A stretch of DNA of 64,000 nucleotides, taken from assembly GCF_016918765.2 (NCBI RefSeq), contig NZ_CP092104.1, forward strand, positions 2,542,001 through 2,606,000, given 5' to 3'. Under the pieces are notes generated by a model, which saw only the letters and a program-made list of their open reading frames with translations, had not been told where the DNA came from and did no database searches. Made by a program: the position numbers and the translations under genes. Source of the stretch: Flagellatimonas centrodinii. GTDB taxonomy: Bacteria > Pseudomonadota > Gammaproteobacteria > Nevskiales > Nevskiaceae. This document shows, piece by piece, positions 27,604 through 36,574 of the stretch. Each line of letters starts with the position of its first letter. The first letter of the stretch is position 1.

Positions 27604-28002
27604 ATGTCTCACAAGATCAGCGAAGCCCTGAGCTTTGCACTCGGCGGTGTGTCGGCCGACATCAGCACCCCGTACACCACCCCGGCCTACGTCGACATGA
27701 GTGGCGCCCGACGCGTGCTGGCGCACTGTGTCACCGGCACCATCGCGCAGACCGAAACCCTCACCGTGCAGCTGGTGCAGGCCACCGATGCCGGCGGCAC
27801 TGCCAGCAAGGCCCTGGGTGACCCCGTTGTGGTCACCGCCCCCACCGGCGGCGCCGCGCTCTCCGGCGTTGCCGAGGCCATGGCCGAGGACATGGACCTG
27901 GCCAATGGCTTCACCCATGTGGGTGCCACCGTGACGGCGTCTGACGGCACCGTTGTGGCGGGCGTGTCGGTCGTGCGTGGTGACCTGCGCTTCAGCCCCT
28001 GA
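27604..28002 (+). CDS. hypothetical head protein, possibly decoration, 132 aa
   Basis: Begins MSHKISEALSFALGGVSADI with AAGGAG upstream. A beta-rich protein (VLAHCVTGTIAQTETLTVQL) immediately after the capsid gene, where head decoration or stabilising proteins usually lie. No known family recognised. Confidence 0.6.
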   Translation: MSHKISEALSFALGGVSADISTPYTTPAYVDMSGARRVLAHCVTGTIAQTETLTVQLVQATDAGGTASKALGDPVVVTAPTGGAALSGVAEAMAEDMDLANGFTHVGATVTASDGTVVAGVSVVRGDLRFSP

Positions 28003-28038
28003 ACCGAGGCAGGGGGCGGTAACGCCCCCTGACATCGA

Positions 28039-28368
28039 ATGAGCAAAACCTACAACGTGAAGGCGGGTTTCTTCAGCCGCAGCCTGGGGCGCGCAGTGTT
28101 GAGCGGTGAGTACACGCCGCCCACCGCTGAAGATGCCGCAGACCTGATTGCCCGCGGCCTGCTGCACCCCACGCCGGTGGTGCCCCCCAAGCCCACCAAG
28201 GCGCCGAAGAAGAAGGCCGCCACCGGAAATGACACCGGCAATGGTGGTGGTGCTGACGACACCGTGAACGCGGGCGATGGTGATGACACCACCGCTGGCG
28301 GTGAGGGTGACGACACCCTGACCGGCGGTGACGGCGACGACACCACCGGCGGAGGCGCCACCCCGTGA
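28039..28368 (+). CDS. phage head-region protein with RTX-like calcium-binding repeats
   Basis: This 109-aa protein has a 45-residue N-terminal domain (MSKTYNVKAGFFSRSLGRAV), a Pro/Lys-rich linker and three C-terminal nonapeptides (NAGDGDDTT, GGEGDDTLT, GGDGDDTTG). They fit the RTX GGxGxDxLx pattern that binds calcium in a beta-roll. It overlaps the connector gene by GTGA. Confidence 0.7.
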   Translation: MSKTYNVKAGFFSRSLGRAVLSGEYTPPTAEDAADLIARGLLHPTPVVPPKPTKAPKKKAATGNDTGNGGGADDTVNAGDGDDTTAGGEGDDTLTGGDGDDTTGGGATP

Positions 28369-28970
28369 ACCTGGTGGTGGTCACCCCGCCCGCGAACGAG
28401 CCGGTATCGCTCGGCGAGGCCAAGGTGCATCTGCGGATTGATGACTACGGCGATGTCACGCCCGGCCAGCCGCTGCCGCACCCGGATGATGACCTCGTCA
28501 AGCGGCTCATCGGCACGGCCCGCAGCAAGTGCGAGCACTTCTGCCGGCGGGCGTTTGTGACCACCACCTACACCATGGGGCTGGACCGGTTCCCCGCCTG
28601 CATCCGGCTGCCAATCGGCCGGCTGCAGGCGGTGGAGTCCATCACCTATGTCGACACCAACGGCGTGCAGCAGACGCTGCCGCCGGCCGACTACCAGGTT
28701 GACACCCTCACCGAACCCGCCCGTATTGCGCCCGCCGCCGGCAAGTGCTGGCCCAGCACGCAGTACGAAACCCTCAACGCCGTGCGCGTGAACTTCACCG
28801 CCGGCTTCGGCAGCCGCGATGAGCAGCCCACCTGGGTGAAGGACGCCATCTTGCTGACGCTGGGAGACCTCTACCGGTTCCGCGGCGAGGTGGTCACCGG
28901 CACCACCGTGGCGCGTATCCCCGAGGGCGCCGAATACCTCATGTGGACTCACCGACTATGGCCCGAGTAA
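28365..28970 (+). CDS. head-tail connector protein (gp6-like)
   Basis: This 201-aa protein begins MNLVVVTPPANEPVSLGEAK, the standard opening of gp6-type connectors (PVSLxEAKxHLR). It also has the IGTARSKCEHFCRRAFVTTT helix and the VKDAILLTLGDLYRFRG end. It forms the ring below the portal. GTG start. Confidence 0.88.
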   Translation: MNLVVVTPPANEPVSLGEAKVHLRIDDYGDVTPGQPLPHPDDDLVKRLIGTARSKCEHFCRRAFVTTTYTMGLDRFPACIRLPIGRLQAVESITYVDTNGVQQTLPPADYQVDTLTEPARIAPAAGKCWPSTQYETLNAVRVNFTAGFGSRDEQPTWVKDAILLTLGDLYRFRGEVVTGTTVARIPEGAEYLMWTHRLWPE

Positions 28971-29164
28971 CCAAAGACGCCCCCGCCCCCGCCGAAGCGG
29001 CAGCGCCGGCGAAAGTGCAACTGCGGGCGCTGTGCAACTTCGTCAGCCCTGTCGAGGGCAAGGTCAAACAGCACCACTTTGTGTGGGTAACGCCCGACCG
29101 GGTGGACCAACTGGTGAACGTAGTGCGCTGCTGCTCAATCGTGAAGCGCGATGCAGCTGATTGA
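28958..29164 (+). CDS. hypothetical protein, 68 aa
   Basis: Begins MARVTKDAPAPAEAAAPAKV, and has an Ala/Pro-rich start and a compact C-terminal half (LCNFVSPVEGKVKQHHFVWV). It overlaps both neighbours. Unknown; lies in the head-completion module. Confidence 0.6.
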   Translation: MARVTKDAPAPAEAAAPAKVQLRALCNFVSPVEGKVKQHHFVWVTPDRVDQLVNVVRCCSIVKRDAAD

Positions 29165-29495
29165 TGCCGGCCAGCTTGACCGGCGCATCACGCTCTACCG
29201 CATGGTCCCCCAGCGCCTCGACACCGGCGAAGAGACATACGGGCCAGAGCTGTATGCCGCCGTATGGGCGCGCAAGCTCGATGTCAGCGGCAACGAGCGT
29301 TGGGCCGGCCAGCAGCTGGCGGCGGATGTCGACAGCCGGTGGATCATCCGCTGGCGGCCGGACCTGAACCCACTGTGCGAGCTGCGCCATGAAGGCCGGC
29401 GCTACGACATCATCAGCGTGCTCGAAATGGGCCGCCGCGCCGGGTACGAAGTGCTGACCCGCGCGCGCGCCGAAGTGGCACGGGTGCCGCGCTGA
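29151..29495 (+). CDS. head closure / head-tail adaptor protein
   Basis: This 114-aa protein matches the SPP1 gp16-type adaptor pattern: AGQLDRRITLYRMV near the start, then WARKLDVSGNERWAGQQLAA, and the RWRPDLNPLCELRHEGRRYD segment. It follows the connector gene as in HK97 and SPP1. Confidence 0.85.
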   Translation: MQLIDAGQLDRRITLYRMVPQRLDTGEETYGPELYAAVWARKLDVSGNERWAGQQLAADVDSRWIIRWRPDLNPLCELRHEGRRYDIISVLEMGRRAGYEVLTRARAEVARVPR

Positions 29496-29962
29496 TGGCC
29501 CGCATGAAGGGCGAGCACGCCCGCGTGACCGGCCTCAAGGAACTTGAAGCCGCCATCGCGGCGCTGCCCGACAAGCTGGTGAAAAAGGAACTGCGCGCCG
29601 CCAACCGCGCCAGCGCCAACATCATCCGCCGCGAGAGCAAGGCCAACGCCAAGGCGCGCACCAGCAAGAAAACCGGGCGGCTGATCGGTGGCTTTGCCCA
29701 GCGGCAGCGCACCTACCAGATGAAGCGGATCATGACCGTGATACACGCACGCGCCCCACATGCTCACCTGCTGGAGTTCGGCACGCAGCCGCGCTACCAG
29801 CCCAACGGCAAGTACGTGGGCGAGGGCCCCGCGCTGCGGTTTATGACTGACGCCTACAACGATAAGAAAGGCGAGGCCGCCAAGCTTTTCAAACAGCGTG
29901 CGCTGGAAGGGCTCGAGCGCCAGGCCAATGCCCTTGGCAAGAAGAGCAAGAGCCGGCGCTGA
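29495..29962 (+). CDS. tail component, HK97 gp10 family
   Basis: This 155-aa protein begins MARMKGEHARVTGLKELEAA and shows the gp10 pattern: LPDKLVKKELRAANRASANI and ARAPHAHLLEFGTQPRY. It takes part in head-tail joining in HK97-like phages. Confidence 0.87.
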   Translation: MARMKGEHARVTGLKELEAAIAALPDKLVKKELRAANRASANIIRRESKANAKARTSKKTGRLIGGFAQRQRTYQMKRIMTVIHARAPHAHLLEFGTQPRYQPNGKYVGEGPALRFMTDAYNDKKGEAAKLFKQRALEGLERQANALGKKSKSRR

Positions 29963-29965
29963 GCC

Positions 29966-30421
29966 ATGCCGCACAACTGCCCACCACCGCCGACCGGGTT
30001 GCAGCCGGAGAGCGCACTGCACCTGCTGCTCACCGGTAACGCCGCCGTAATGGCCGCCTGCCCGGGCGGCGTTTACCCAAACCGCATGACGCGCACGCCG
30101 GCACAGGATGCCGAGCTGCGCACGAAAACCACCATCGTCTACCAGCGCATCGGCGGCCCGGTGGACTACCACCTACGCGGCCCGGTCGGCCTGCAGATGG
30201 GCCGCTTCTGGCTCGACATATACGGCAACACGCACAGCGCCGTGCGCACCGCACGCGATGCCGTGCAGGCCGTGCTGTCCGGCTACCGCGGCACGCCGAT
30301 GCCGGGCGTACAGATTCAGGCCTTCTTCTTCGAAAGCCTGCGTGAGTTTTACGACGCGGAGCCGGAATACCGGCAGTACCGCAGCAACACCGAGTTCACA
30401 GTCCACTACCTGGAGACATGA
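29966..30421 (+). CDS. tail completion protein (DUF3168-like)
   Basis: This 151-aa protein contains the pattern ALHLLLTGNAAVMAACPGGV, and later YQRIGGPVDYHLRGPVGLQM, of the DUF3168/tail terminator family. It caps the growing tail tube. It starts 4 bases after the gp10-like gene. Confidence 0.8.
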   Translation: MPHNCPPPPTGLQPESALHLLLTGNAAVMAACPGGVYPNRMTRTPAQDAELRTKTTIVYQRIGGPVDYHLRGPVGLQMGRFWLDIYGNTHSAVRTARDAVQAVLSGYRGTPMPGVQIQAFFFESLREFYDAEPEYRQYRSNTEFTVHYLET

Positions 30422-30422
30422 C

Positions 30423-30857
30423 ATGGCGGACACCGCATTTATTGGTTACGGCAGCATCTTTGAGCGGGGCGTTGGCAGCCCGCTTGTGTACGCCGAGATT
30501 GCCCGGGTCACCGAGATCAACCCGCCTTCGCTTTCGCGGGAGACCTCGGATGTCACCCACCTCAAGAGCACCGATCGCTACAAGGAATTCATCGGCGCCA
30601 TGCGGGATGCTGGCGAGGTGAGCTTCACGCTCATCTACAACCCGGCCAACACCACCCACCAGTCGCTGATGACCGACTACGAAGCCAACGCAGCGGTGGA
30701 CTACCGCATCACGTTCTCGGACGACGACACCTGGCAGTGGAGCTTCAAGGGCTTCGTCACCGGTTTGGAGACGCCGATCACGATGGAGGACAAGGTTACC
30801 CAGTCCATCACCATCAAGATCACCGGCAAGCCCACTCTGGCGGCGAGCGGCTCATGA
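30423..30857 (+). CDS. major tail tube protein
   Basis: This 144-aa protein begins MADTAFIGYGSIFERGVGSP. It has the lambda gpV-like features ETSDVTHLKSTDRYKEFI and GFVTGLETPITMEDKVTQSI. It forms the tail tube. It overlaps the downstream gpG-like gene by ATGA. Confidence 0.88.
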   Translation: MADTAFIGYGSIFERGVGSPLVYAEIARVTEINPPSLSRETSDVTHLKSTDRYKEFIGAMRDAGEVSFTLIYNPANTTHQSLMTDYEANAAVDYRITFSDDDTWQWSFKGFVTGLETPITMEDKVTQSITIKITGKPTLAASGS

Positions 30858-31249
30858 GCGTATTGACCAAGGCCGACATCCTCGGCGCCGATGACCGCAA
30901 GCCGGTAGAAGTGGAAGTGCCCGAGTGGGGTGGCACCGTGCTGGTGGCGATCATGAGTGGTGAGGCGCGGGACTGTTTCGAGTTCGAGTCCTACCAGAGC
31001 CGCCAGCGGGGCGAGCCCGCCGTCAACCTGCGGGCGCGCATCACTGCCCGCTGCATGGTGGATGCCGACGGCAACCGCCTGTTCGGCGAGGGCGACATCG
31101 AGGCCCTGGGTAAGAAGAGCGGCGCCGCACTCGACCGCGTGTTTGATGCGGCCTGCAAGGTCAACAAGATCGGCCCGAACGACATTGACGACCTGGAGGG
31201 AAACTCCAGCGCCGACCTCAGCGGCAGTTCTACTTCCGACTCGCACTGA
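30854..31249 (+). CDS. tail assembly chaperone gpG
   Basis: This 131-aa protein begins MSVLTKADILGADDRKPVEV. It is made in frame 0 and ends in a Ser-rich tail after the slippery site. Like lambda gpG it would coat the tape measure protein during tail assembly. A fraction of ribosomes slips to make gpGT. Confidence 0.88.
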   Translation: MSVLTKADILGADDRKPVEVEVPEWGGTVLVAIMSGEARDCFEFESYQSRQRGEPAVNLRARITARCMVDADGNRLFGEGDIEALGKKSGAALDRVFDAACKVNKIGPNDIDDLEGNSSADLSGSSTSDSH

Positions 31250-31533
31250 GGCTCGGCAAAACCGTTGAACAGCTGCTGCGCGAGATCACCAGCGCAGAGC
31301 TGAGCGAGTGGATGGCGTTTGACCGCATCAGCCCCATCGGGGACGAGCGCGGCGACGTGCTCATGGCCTCCCTGCAGGCCCACATGCAAAACCTGAAACG
31401 CCGGCGTGGACAACGCGCTGGGCGCATTCGTGACTACCAGCTCAAGTGGGGGCGCCGCCGTGCGCAGCCCGTTTCGGAGATGCTCAACATGGCCAAGATG
31501 ATTACTGCCGCTTGCGGTGGTGAGGTGCGCTGA
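30854..31533 (+). CDS. tail assembly chaperone gpGT, -1 frameshift product
   Basis: The join is 30854-31204 with 31204-31533, giving 226 aa. After the slip the reading continues LQRRPQRQFYFRLALRLGKT and on through EQLLREITSAELSEWMAFDR, the conserved T-domain pattern. It recruits the tail tube protein to the tape measure. The stop overlaps the tape measure start. Confidence 0.9.
31198..31204 (+). other. -1 frameshift slippery site GGGAAAC
   Basis: The heptamer G GGA AAC lies in frame 0 of gpG (GAG GGA AAC) and fits the X XXY YYZ rule. A -1 shift joins a frame that stays open to 31533. Lambda uses GGGAAAG at the same place. Confidence 0.93.
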
Positions 31534-33533
31534 TGGCCACCATTGGCAAGTTGATGGTGCTGTGGGGCACGGATATTCAGGGCCTCGTCAGCGGCAACGA
31601 AAAGGCCAAGCGCAGTTCCCGCGATGCTTCCAGCAGCATGCAGCGCAGCGCAGACCAGGCACGCAAGGGTTTCTCGCTGTTGGGCAGCAAGATCGTCAGC
31701 ATCTCCGGTATCGCGGGATTTGGCCTGTTGACCAAGAGCGCCATCGCCTCCGGTGATGCGCTCGCCAAGGCCGGCGACAAGCTGGGCATTGCGACCGAGC
31801 GCCTGGCTGGCTTGCGTGTTGCGGCAGAGCGGTCCGGCGTTGCGAGCAACACACTGGACATGGCGATGCAGCGCATGACGCGCCGAGTAGCCGAGGCCGC
31901 GCACGGAACCGGCGAGGCGAAGGACGCCATCAAGGAACTGGGGCTGGATGCGCAGGCGCTGGCGCGCATGGCACCAGACCAGCAGTTCCGCGCCATTGCC
32001 GAGTCCATGTCGCAGATTGAGGGGCAGGGCCAGAAGGTGCGGCTCAGCTTCAAGCTGTTCGACAGCGAGGGCGTGGCGCTAGTCAACACCCTGGCGCGGG
32101 GCGCAGAGGGACTGAACGAGGCGCAGGCCGAGGCCGAGGCTCTTGGCCTGGCGCTGACGCGGGTTGAAGCAGCCAAGCTCGAGCAGGTGAGTGATGCCGG
32201 CGCACGCTCTGCCGACAGCATCAAGGGCATTGGAAATCAGCTAGCCCTTGCGCTGGCGCCTGGGATGGCGGCAGCAAGCAACAAGATGGCTGCCCTCGTT
32301 GCACAAACCGGCGGCTTCCGCAACGAGATTCAGTTTGCGATGGACCTCGGCGTGAATGCGGTCGGTCTGTTTGCCGACGGCCTGCATGGCATCAAGGTGG
32401 TGTGGAAGGGCATCGAGATTGTCGGCCGCAGCACGATGACCGGCACGATGCAGTTGCTGCAGACATTTGGCATGGCCGCTGAGGCCGTGCTGAACACGAT
32501 ACTCAAGGGCGTCAACCGCACGCTCAAGGCCGTGAACGCGATCTCACCATGGGACGTGCCGCTGCAGGAAATGCTCGACATGAGCACCGCCTGGGAGCAG
32601 CTTGCGCAGAAGGCGTATGGCGGGACGCTGGAGGCCGTGGCGGAATTGAACGCGCTGCTGATGCAGCCGTTGCCCAGTGATCAGATTCGCGCTGCGATGG
32701 AGAAGATCGCTGCGGATGCCGAGGCGCGCGCGCGGGAGATTGCGGCTGCGCGGTCGACAGCGCTCGATGGTGGCGGTGGTGGCACGCCTACCGACGACAA
32801 GGCGAAGAAGGCCCTGGAGCGCGAGCGCCAGCGCATCGAAGAGCGCCTGCAAATGGTACGCGACGCCACCGCCACCGAAGGCGAGATCGAATACCAGCGC
32901 TACCAGGAACGGCTGGCCGCGCTGCAAGCCGCCGACGCCACCATGTTCGAATACGAGGGCGAGCGCGATCTGTTGAAGGAGCAGCTCTACGAGCAGCACC
33001 TGAAGCGGATGGAGGATATCCGCAAGAAAAACCTGACGGCCCTGGAGAAGTTCAACGAAAGCAGCTGGGGCGCGCAGGTAGAAACAGTGGCCGGCGCGCT
33101 GACAGACATGACCGCCGGCGTGGCCAACAGCAGCAAGACCATGTTCAAGATCAACAAGGTCGCTGCTATTGCCAATGCGGTGGTGAACACGGCGCAAGGG
33201 GTAACCAAAGCGCTCGCAGAGTACCCGCCCCCCATCAGCGGCATCATGGCTGGCATCCAGCTGGCGGCCGGTATGGCGCAGGTCAATGCCATCAAGAACA
33301 CCCAGTTCGGCGGTGGTGTGGCGCCCAGCCAGGCGACCACCCCGGCAACCCCGGTGGCACCCATCCAGCAAGAAGAGCAACGCCCGCAGCAGCAGGTGAC
33401 GCTGATGCTCGATAGCGACCGCACGCGGTTTCATCGGGATGAGGTGATCAGCATGGCCCAGGGCTTGTCTGACCTCTTCAAGGACGGCGGGGGCGTAGGC
33501 GGCCTGCGCGTGGCATTTGCGGGGGGCAACTAG
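31533..33533 (+). CDS. tail tape measure protein
   Basis: This 666-aa protein begins MATIGKLMVLWGTDIQGLVS. Long helical segments, including a charged coiled coil (about residues 430-500), and a C-terminal hydrophobic stretch (about 540-590) fit a tape measure. At the usual spacing of about 1.5 angstroms per residue it would give a tail near 100 nm. It sits directly after gpGT. Confidence 0.93.
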   Translation: MATIGKLMVLWGTDIQGLVSGNEKAKRSSRDASSSMQRSADQARKGFSLLGSKIVSISGIAGFGLLTKSAIASGDALAKAGDKLGIATERLAGLRVAAERSGVASNTLDMAMQRMTRRVAEAAHGTGEAKDAIKELGLDAQALARMAPDQQFRAIAESMSQIEGQGQKVRLSFKLFDSEGVALVNTLARGAEGLNEAQAEAEALGLALTRVEAAKLEQVSDAGARSADSIKGIGNQLALALAPGMAAASNKMAALVAQTGGFRNEIQFAMDLGVNAVGLFADGLHGIKVVWKGIEIVGRSTMTGTMQLLQTFGMAAEAVLNTILKGVNRTLKAVNAISPWDVPLQEMLDMSTAWEQLAQKAYGGTLEAVAELNALLMQPLPSDQIRAAMEKIAADAEARAREIAAARSTALDGGGGGTPTDDKAKKALERERQRIEERLQMVRDATATEGEIEYQRYQERLAALQAADATMFEYEGERDLLKEQLYEQHLKRMEDIRKKNLTALEKFNESSWGAQVETVAGALTDMTAGVANSSKTMFKINKVAAIANAVVNTAQGVTKALAEYPPPISGIMAGIQLAAGMAQVNAIKNTQFGGGVAPSQATTPATPVAPIQQEEQRPQQQVTLMLDSDRTRFHRDEVISMAQGLSDLFKDGGGVGGLRVAFAGGN

Positions 33534-34270
33534 TGCTGCCGGTGATCGGGCTGGACAACCTGCTCACGCAGGGCGCGCTGAGCACGGCCGCGAGCCCGGG
33601 CACGGTGCAGAACCTGGTGGACGGGCTGACGTATGACTACTGGACGCCCACCTCGGGATCTTCGCATTCGGTCACAGTGGCGCTGGGTGAGGCGCGGCAG
33701 GCGAACTACCTGGCCATTGCCGGCCACAACCTCGCTGATGTGGGCGGGTCGGTCGGGGCGGGCTTTGCCAATGGCGGCGGCTTTACTGGTGCCCTGTTCA
33801 TGTACCCGGTGACGAGCAACGCGCCGTTGCTGGTGCCGTTTACCTCCACCCACTCCGGCAGCGAGTGGCGCTTGTATGTGGATGCACCGGCGCCGTACCG
33901 CATTGCCGTGGCCCACATTGGCATGCTCACCGAGCTGCAGCGCGGCATGCCGCTTTCGTGGACGCCGCCGCTGCGCGGCAACGAGGCGGTGGAGCGCAGC
34001 AACCCCTTTACCGTGGGCGGCCAGGTGCTGGGCACCAACATTGTGGCGCAGACGATGAGCTGCGAGATACCGCAGAACAACGCCACCCGCGCGTGGGTTG
34101 ATGCGGTGTGGCAGCCCATGGTGGAGCAGATGCAGCTGAGCCCGTTCTTCTTCAAGTGGAGTGAAGACCACAGCGAGACGGTATACGGCAGCTTGGGCAG
34201 CAGCCGCATCAGCTACACCAGCGCGGATCTGCTGAACGCCAGCATCACCATGGAGGGCCTGGTGCGGTGA
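33533..34270 (+). CDS. tail tip protein, 245 aa
   Basis: Begins MLPVIGLDNLLTQGALSTAA from a GTG. The middle (ANYLAIAGHNLADVGGSVGA) and the beta-rich design suggest a carbohydrate-binding (discoidin-like) fold. It occupies the distal tail position after the tape measure. It overlaps the next gene by GTGA. Confidence 0.65.
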   Translation: MLPVIGLDNLLTQGALSTAASPGTVQNLVDGLTYDYWTPTSGSSHSVTVALGEARQANYLAIAGHNLADVGGSVGAGFANGGGFTGALFMYPVTSNAPLLVPFTSTHSGSEWRLYVDAPAPYRIAVAHIGMLTELQRGMPLSWTPPLRGNEAVERSNPFTVGGQVLGTNIVAQTMSCEIPQNNATRAWVDAVWQPMVEQMQLSPFFFKWSEDHSETVYGSLGSSRISYTSADLLNASITMEGLVR

Positions 34271-36567
34271 CCTGGGACGGCGAACGCCAGCGCTTTACGC
34301 GTCGGCCATTTCACTTTGTGGAGTGGGACTACGACCTGTGCCAGCTCACCTACGGCACGGCGCCGTGCACGGCATCGCTGGGTGTGACGGGGGCAGACCG
34401 CTGCTACAACGGCCGCGCCACCTGCCAGGACCCGGACAACATCGACCTTGCCACCGCCACTGTGCGGCTGTGCCAGGCCACCGGCGACATGCCGCGCGGC
34501 ATCGATGCGCTACCGCTGCTGGATTCGGTTTCGTCATCCCCCAGCCGTATCGAGCCCGGCAAGGGGCTGGGCCGGCGGGCAGAGCTGGTGGTGACACTGC
34601 GCGATGCCCCGCACCACGACCGCGGGTTTGACCCCTACGTGGCCGACCGCGCATATGACCCGATGCGGCAGGGCAGCTTCTGCGGCAAGTTCCTCGCGCG
34701 CTGGCCGTACTACCTGGGGCGCTCGCTGCGGTGGTACAGCGGCTACCTGACGCAGACCGGCCAGTTTGATGCCGCCAACTTTCAGGCCCGCCACTACATC
34801 ATCGAAAAGGTGGAAGGGCCGGATGCCAGCGGCGCCGTGCGCATTACCGCAAAGGACGTGCTCAAGCTGGCTGACGATGACCGATCGCAAGCCCCGCGCC
34901 CCAGCACCGGCCGTCTGTTGGCAGCGATTGATGACGACGACACCAGCGCCACGCTGAACCCCAGCGGCATCGGCAACGATGAATACCCCGCCAGCGGCAA
35001 GGTGCGTATCGGCCGCGAGGTGTGCGCCTTCACCCGCAGTGCAGACGTGCTCACCCTCACGCGCGGCCAGGCCGGCACCGTGGCCGAAAGCCACAGCGCG
35101 GACGATACCGTGCAGCTGTGCCTGGAATACGCCAGCGAGTCGGTGCAGGACATCGTGTATGACCTGCTCACCGAGTACGCCATGGTGCCCGCCGGGCTGA
35201 TACCCAAGACCGACTGGGACAACGAAACCAGCGCGTTTCTGCAGCGGCTGTACGGCGCGCTCATCACCGCGCCGGTGGGCGTCAACAAGCTCATCAGCGA
35301 GTTGGTGGAGCAGGTGCCGTTCTACGTGTGGTGGGATGAGCGCTTTCAGCAAGTGCGGTTCCGCGCCATCAAGGCGCCAGACCCCGAAGCACCGCAGCTC
35401 ACCGACGATGCCCAGTTCATCGCCGGCAGCGTGCAGCCGGGTGACGAGCCCGACCAGCGCGTGAGCCAGACGTGGGTGTATTTCGGGCAGATCGACCCCA
35501 CGGAAAAGATCGATGAGTACCGAAACTTCAAGCGGCTGTACGTGCTGAAGAATGAAGATGCGCAGGGAAATCAGAAGTTCGGTCAGCCAGCCATCAAGAT
35601 CATCTATTCGCGGTGGATCAACGAATTCAACCAGCCTGCCGCAGCAGACCTGGCCGCGCAGGTAAACGCCCGCTATGCCGAGATTCCGAAAGCGCTGGCG
35701 TTCAAGCTGGATGCCCGCGCCGCCGAGCTGTGGACCGGTGACGTATTCCGCGCCGCCACCCGCTACGTGCAGGGCCCCAGCGGCGCGCCCGCGAATAGCA
35801 CGATGCAGGTGATGAGCGCACGCGAGCGCAACAACCTGTACGAATACGAAACCGAGCAGTTTGCCTACGTGGCGCCGGATGACGGGGGCGTGCGGCAGAT
35901 CATCATTGGCAGTGATGTGCGCGACTTCAACCTGCGTGACGCGCATGACTCGATCTATGCCCCACCCACCGGCAGCGAGGTAATCGAGTGCATCGTCAGC
36001 CCCGGGGTGGTCATTGGTGGCACGGCTATCTACATCGGGCTTGGGAGCCGCCCGGCAGCGTTTGAAGTGGGCACGTGGCCCGGCGGCCAGCCCATAACCA
36101 TTACCAACTACGGGCGCATACAGGGCAGGGGCGGCCCGGGCGGCGAAAGCGGCGGCATCAACGGCACCCCTGGGCAAGTTGCGCTGAGCGCGGAGGGCGC
36201 CGACGTAACGTTCGACAACCAGGGGCAGATCTGGGGCGGCGGTGGCGGCGGTGGCGGTGCGGTAGGCATTGGTGGGCTGGTGGGTGGCGGCGGTGGTGCG
36301 GGTGATGTGCCCGGCGCCGGCGGCACTGCTGGTTGCGCTTTCCCTGGATCTGCCGGAACGCGAACGGCTGGTGGCAGCGGTAACGCCGATGGGGCGGGTG
36401 CAGGCGTTAGTGGCGCTGGCGGTGCGCCTGCAACTGCAGGCAATAACGGATCGTCGTTCGATGCATCTGGCACCGGCGGTGCCGCCGGCCCTGCCGTCAT
36501 CTGGAATTCAAACATCACGTGGACGAACACCGGCGAGCGGCTGGGCGCCGTGCTGTCGTCAGACTGA
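34267..36567 (+). CDS. central tail tip protein with polyglycine adhesin-like C-terminus
   Basis: This 766-aa protein has an N-terminal tail-hub part of about 590 residues with a Cys-rich start (CQLTYGTAPCTASL, DRCYNGRATCQ). The last 160 residues hold long glycine-rich stretches (WGGGGGGGGAVGIGGLVGGG) with spacers. T-even gp38 receptor-binding proteins use glycine-rich motifs of this kind, packed as polyglycine helices. It is therefore a likely host-receptor adhesin. Confidence 0.75.
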   Translation: MTWDGERQRFTRRPFHFVEWDYDLCQLTYGTAPCTASLGVTGADRCYNGRATCQDPDNIDLATATVRLCQATGDMPRGIDALPLLDSVSSSPSRIEPGKGLGRRAELVVTLRDAPHHDRGFDPYVADRAYDPMRQGSFCGKFLARWPYYLGRSLRWYSGYLTQTGQFDAANFQARHYIIEKVEGPDASGAVRITAKDVLKLADDDRSQAPRPSTGRLLAAIDDDDTSATLNPSGIGNDEYPASGKVRIGREVCAFTRSADVLTLTRGQAGTVAESHSADDTVQLCLEYASESVQDIVYDLLTEYAMVPAGLIPKTDWDNETSAFLQRLYGALITAPVGVNKLISELVEQVPFYVWWDERFQQVRFRAIKAPDPEAPQLTDDAQFIAGSVQPGDEPDQRVSQTWVYFGQIDPTEKIDEYRNFKRLYVLKNEDAQGNQKFGQPAIKIIYSRWINEFNQPAAADLAAQVNARYAEIPKALAFKLDARAAELWTGDVFRAATRYVQGPSGAPANSTMQVMSARERNNLYEYETEQFAYVAPDDGGVRQIIIGSDVRDFNLRDAHDSIYAPPTGSEVIECIVSPGVVIGGTAIYIGLGSRPAAFEVGTWPGGQPITITNYGRIQGRGGPGGESGGINGTPGQVALSAEGADVTFDNQGQIWGGGGGGGGAVGIGGLVGGGGGAGDVPGAGGTAGCAFPGSAGTRTAGGSGNADGAGAGVSGAGGAPATAGNNGSSFDASGTGGAAGPAVIWNSNITWTNTGERLGAVLSSD

Positions 36568-36574
36568 GGACACC

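Noticed and set aside
34534-36177. 547-aa minus-strand frame
   Set aside because: Shadow of the tail tip gene in GC-rich DNA; His/Gly/Ala-rich and without a ribosome site.
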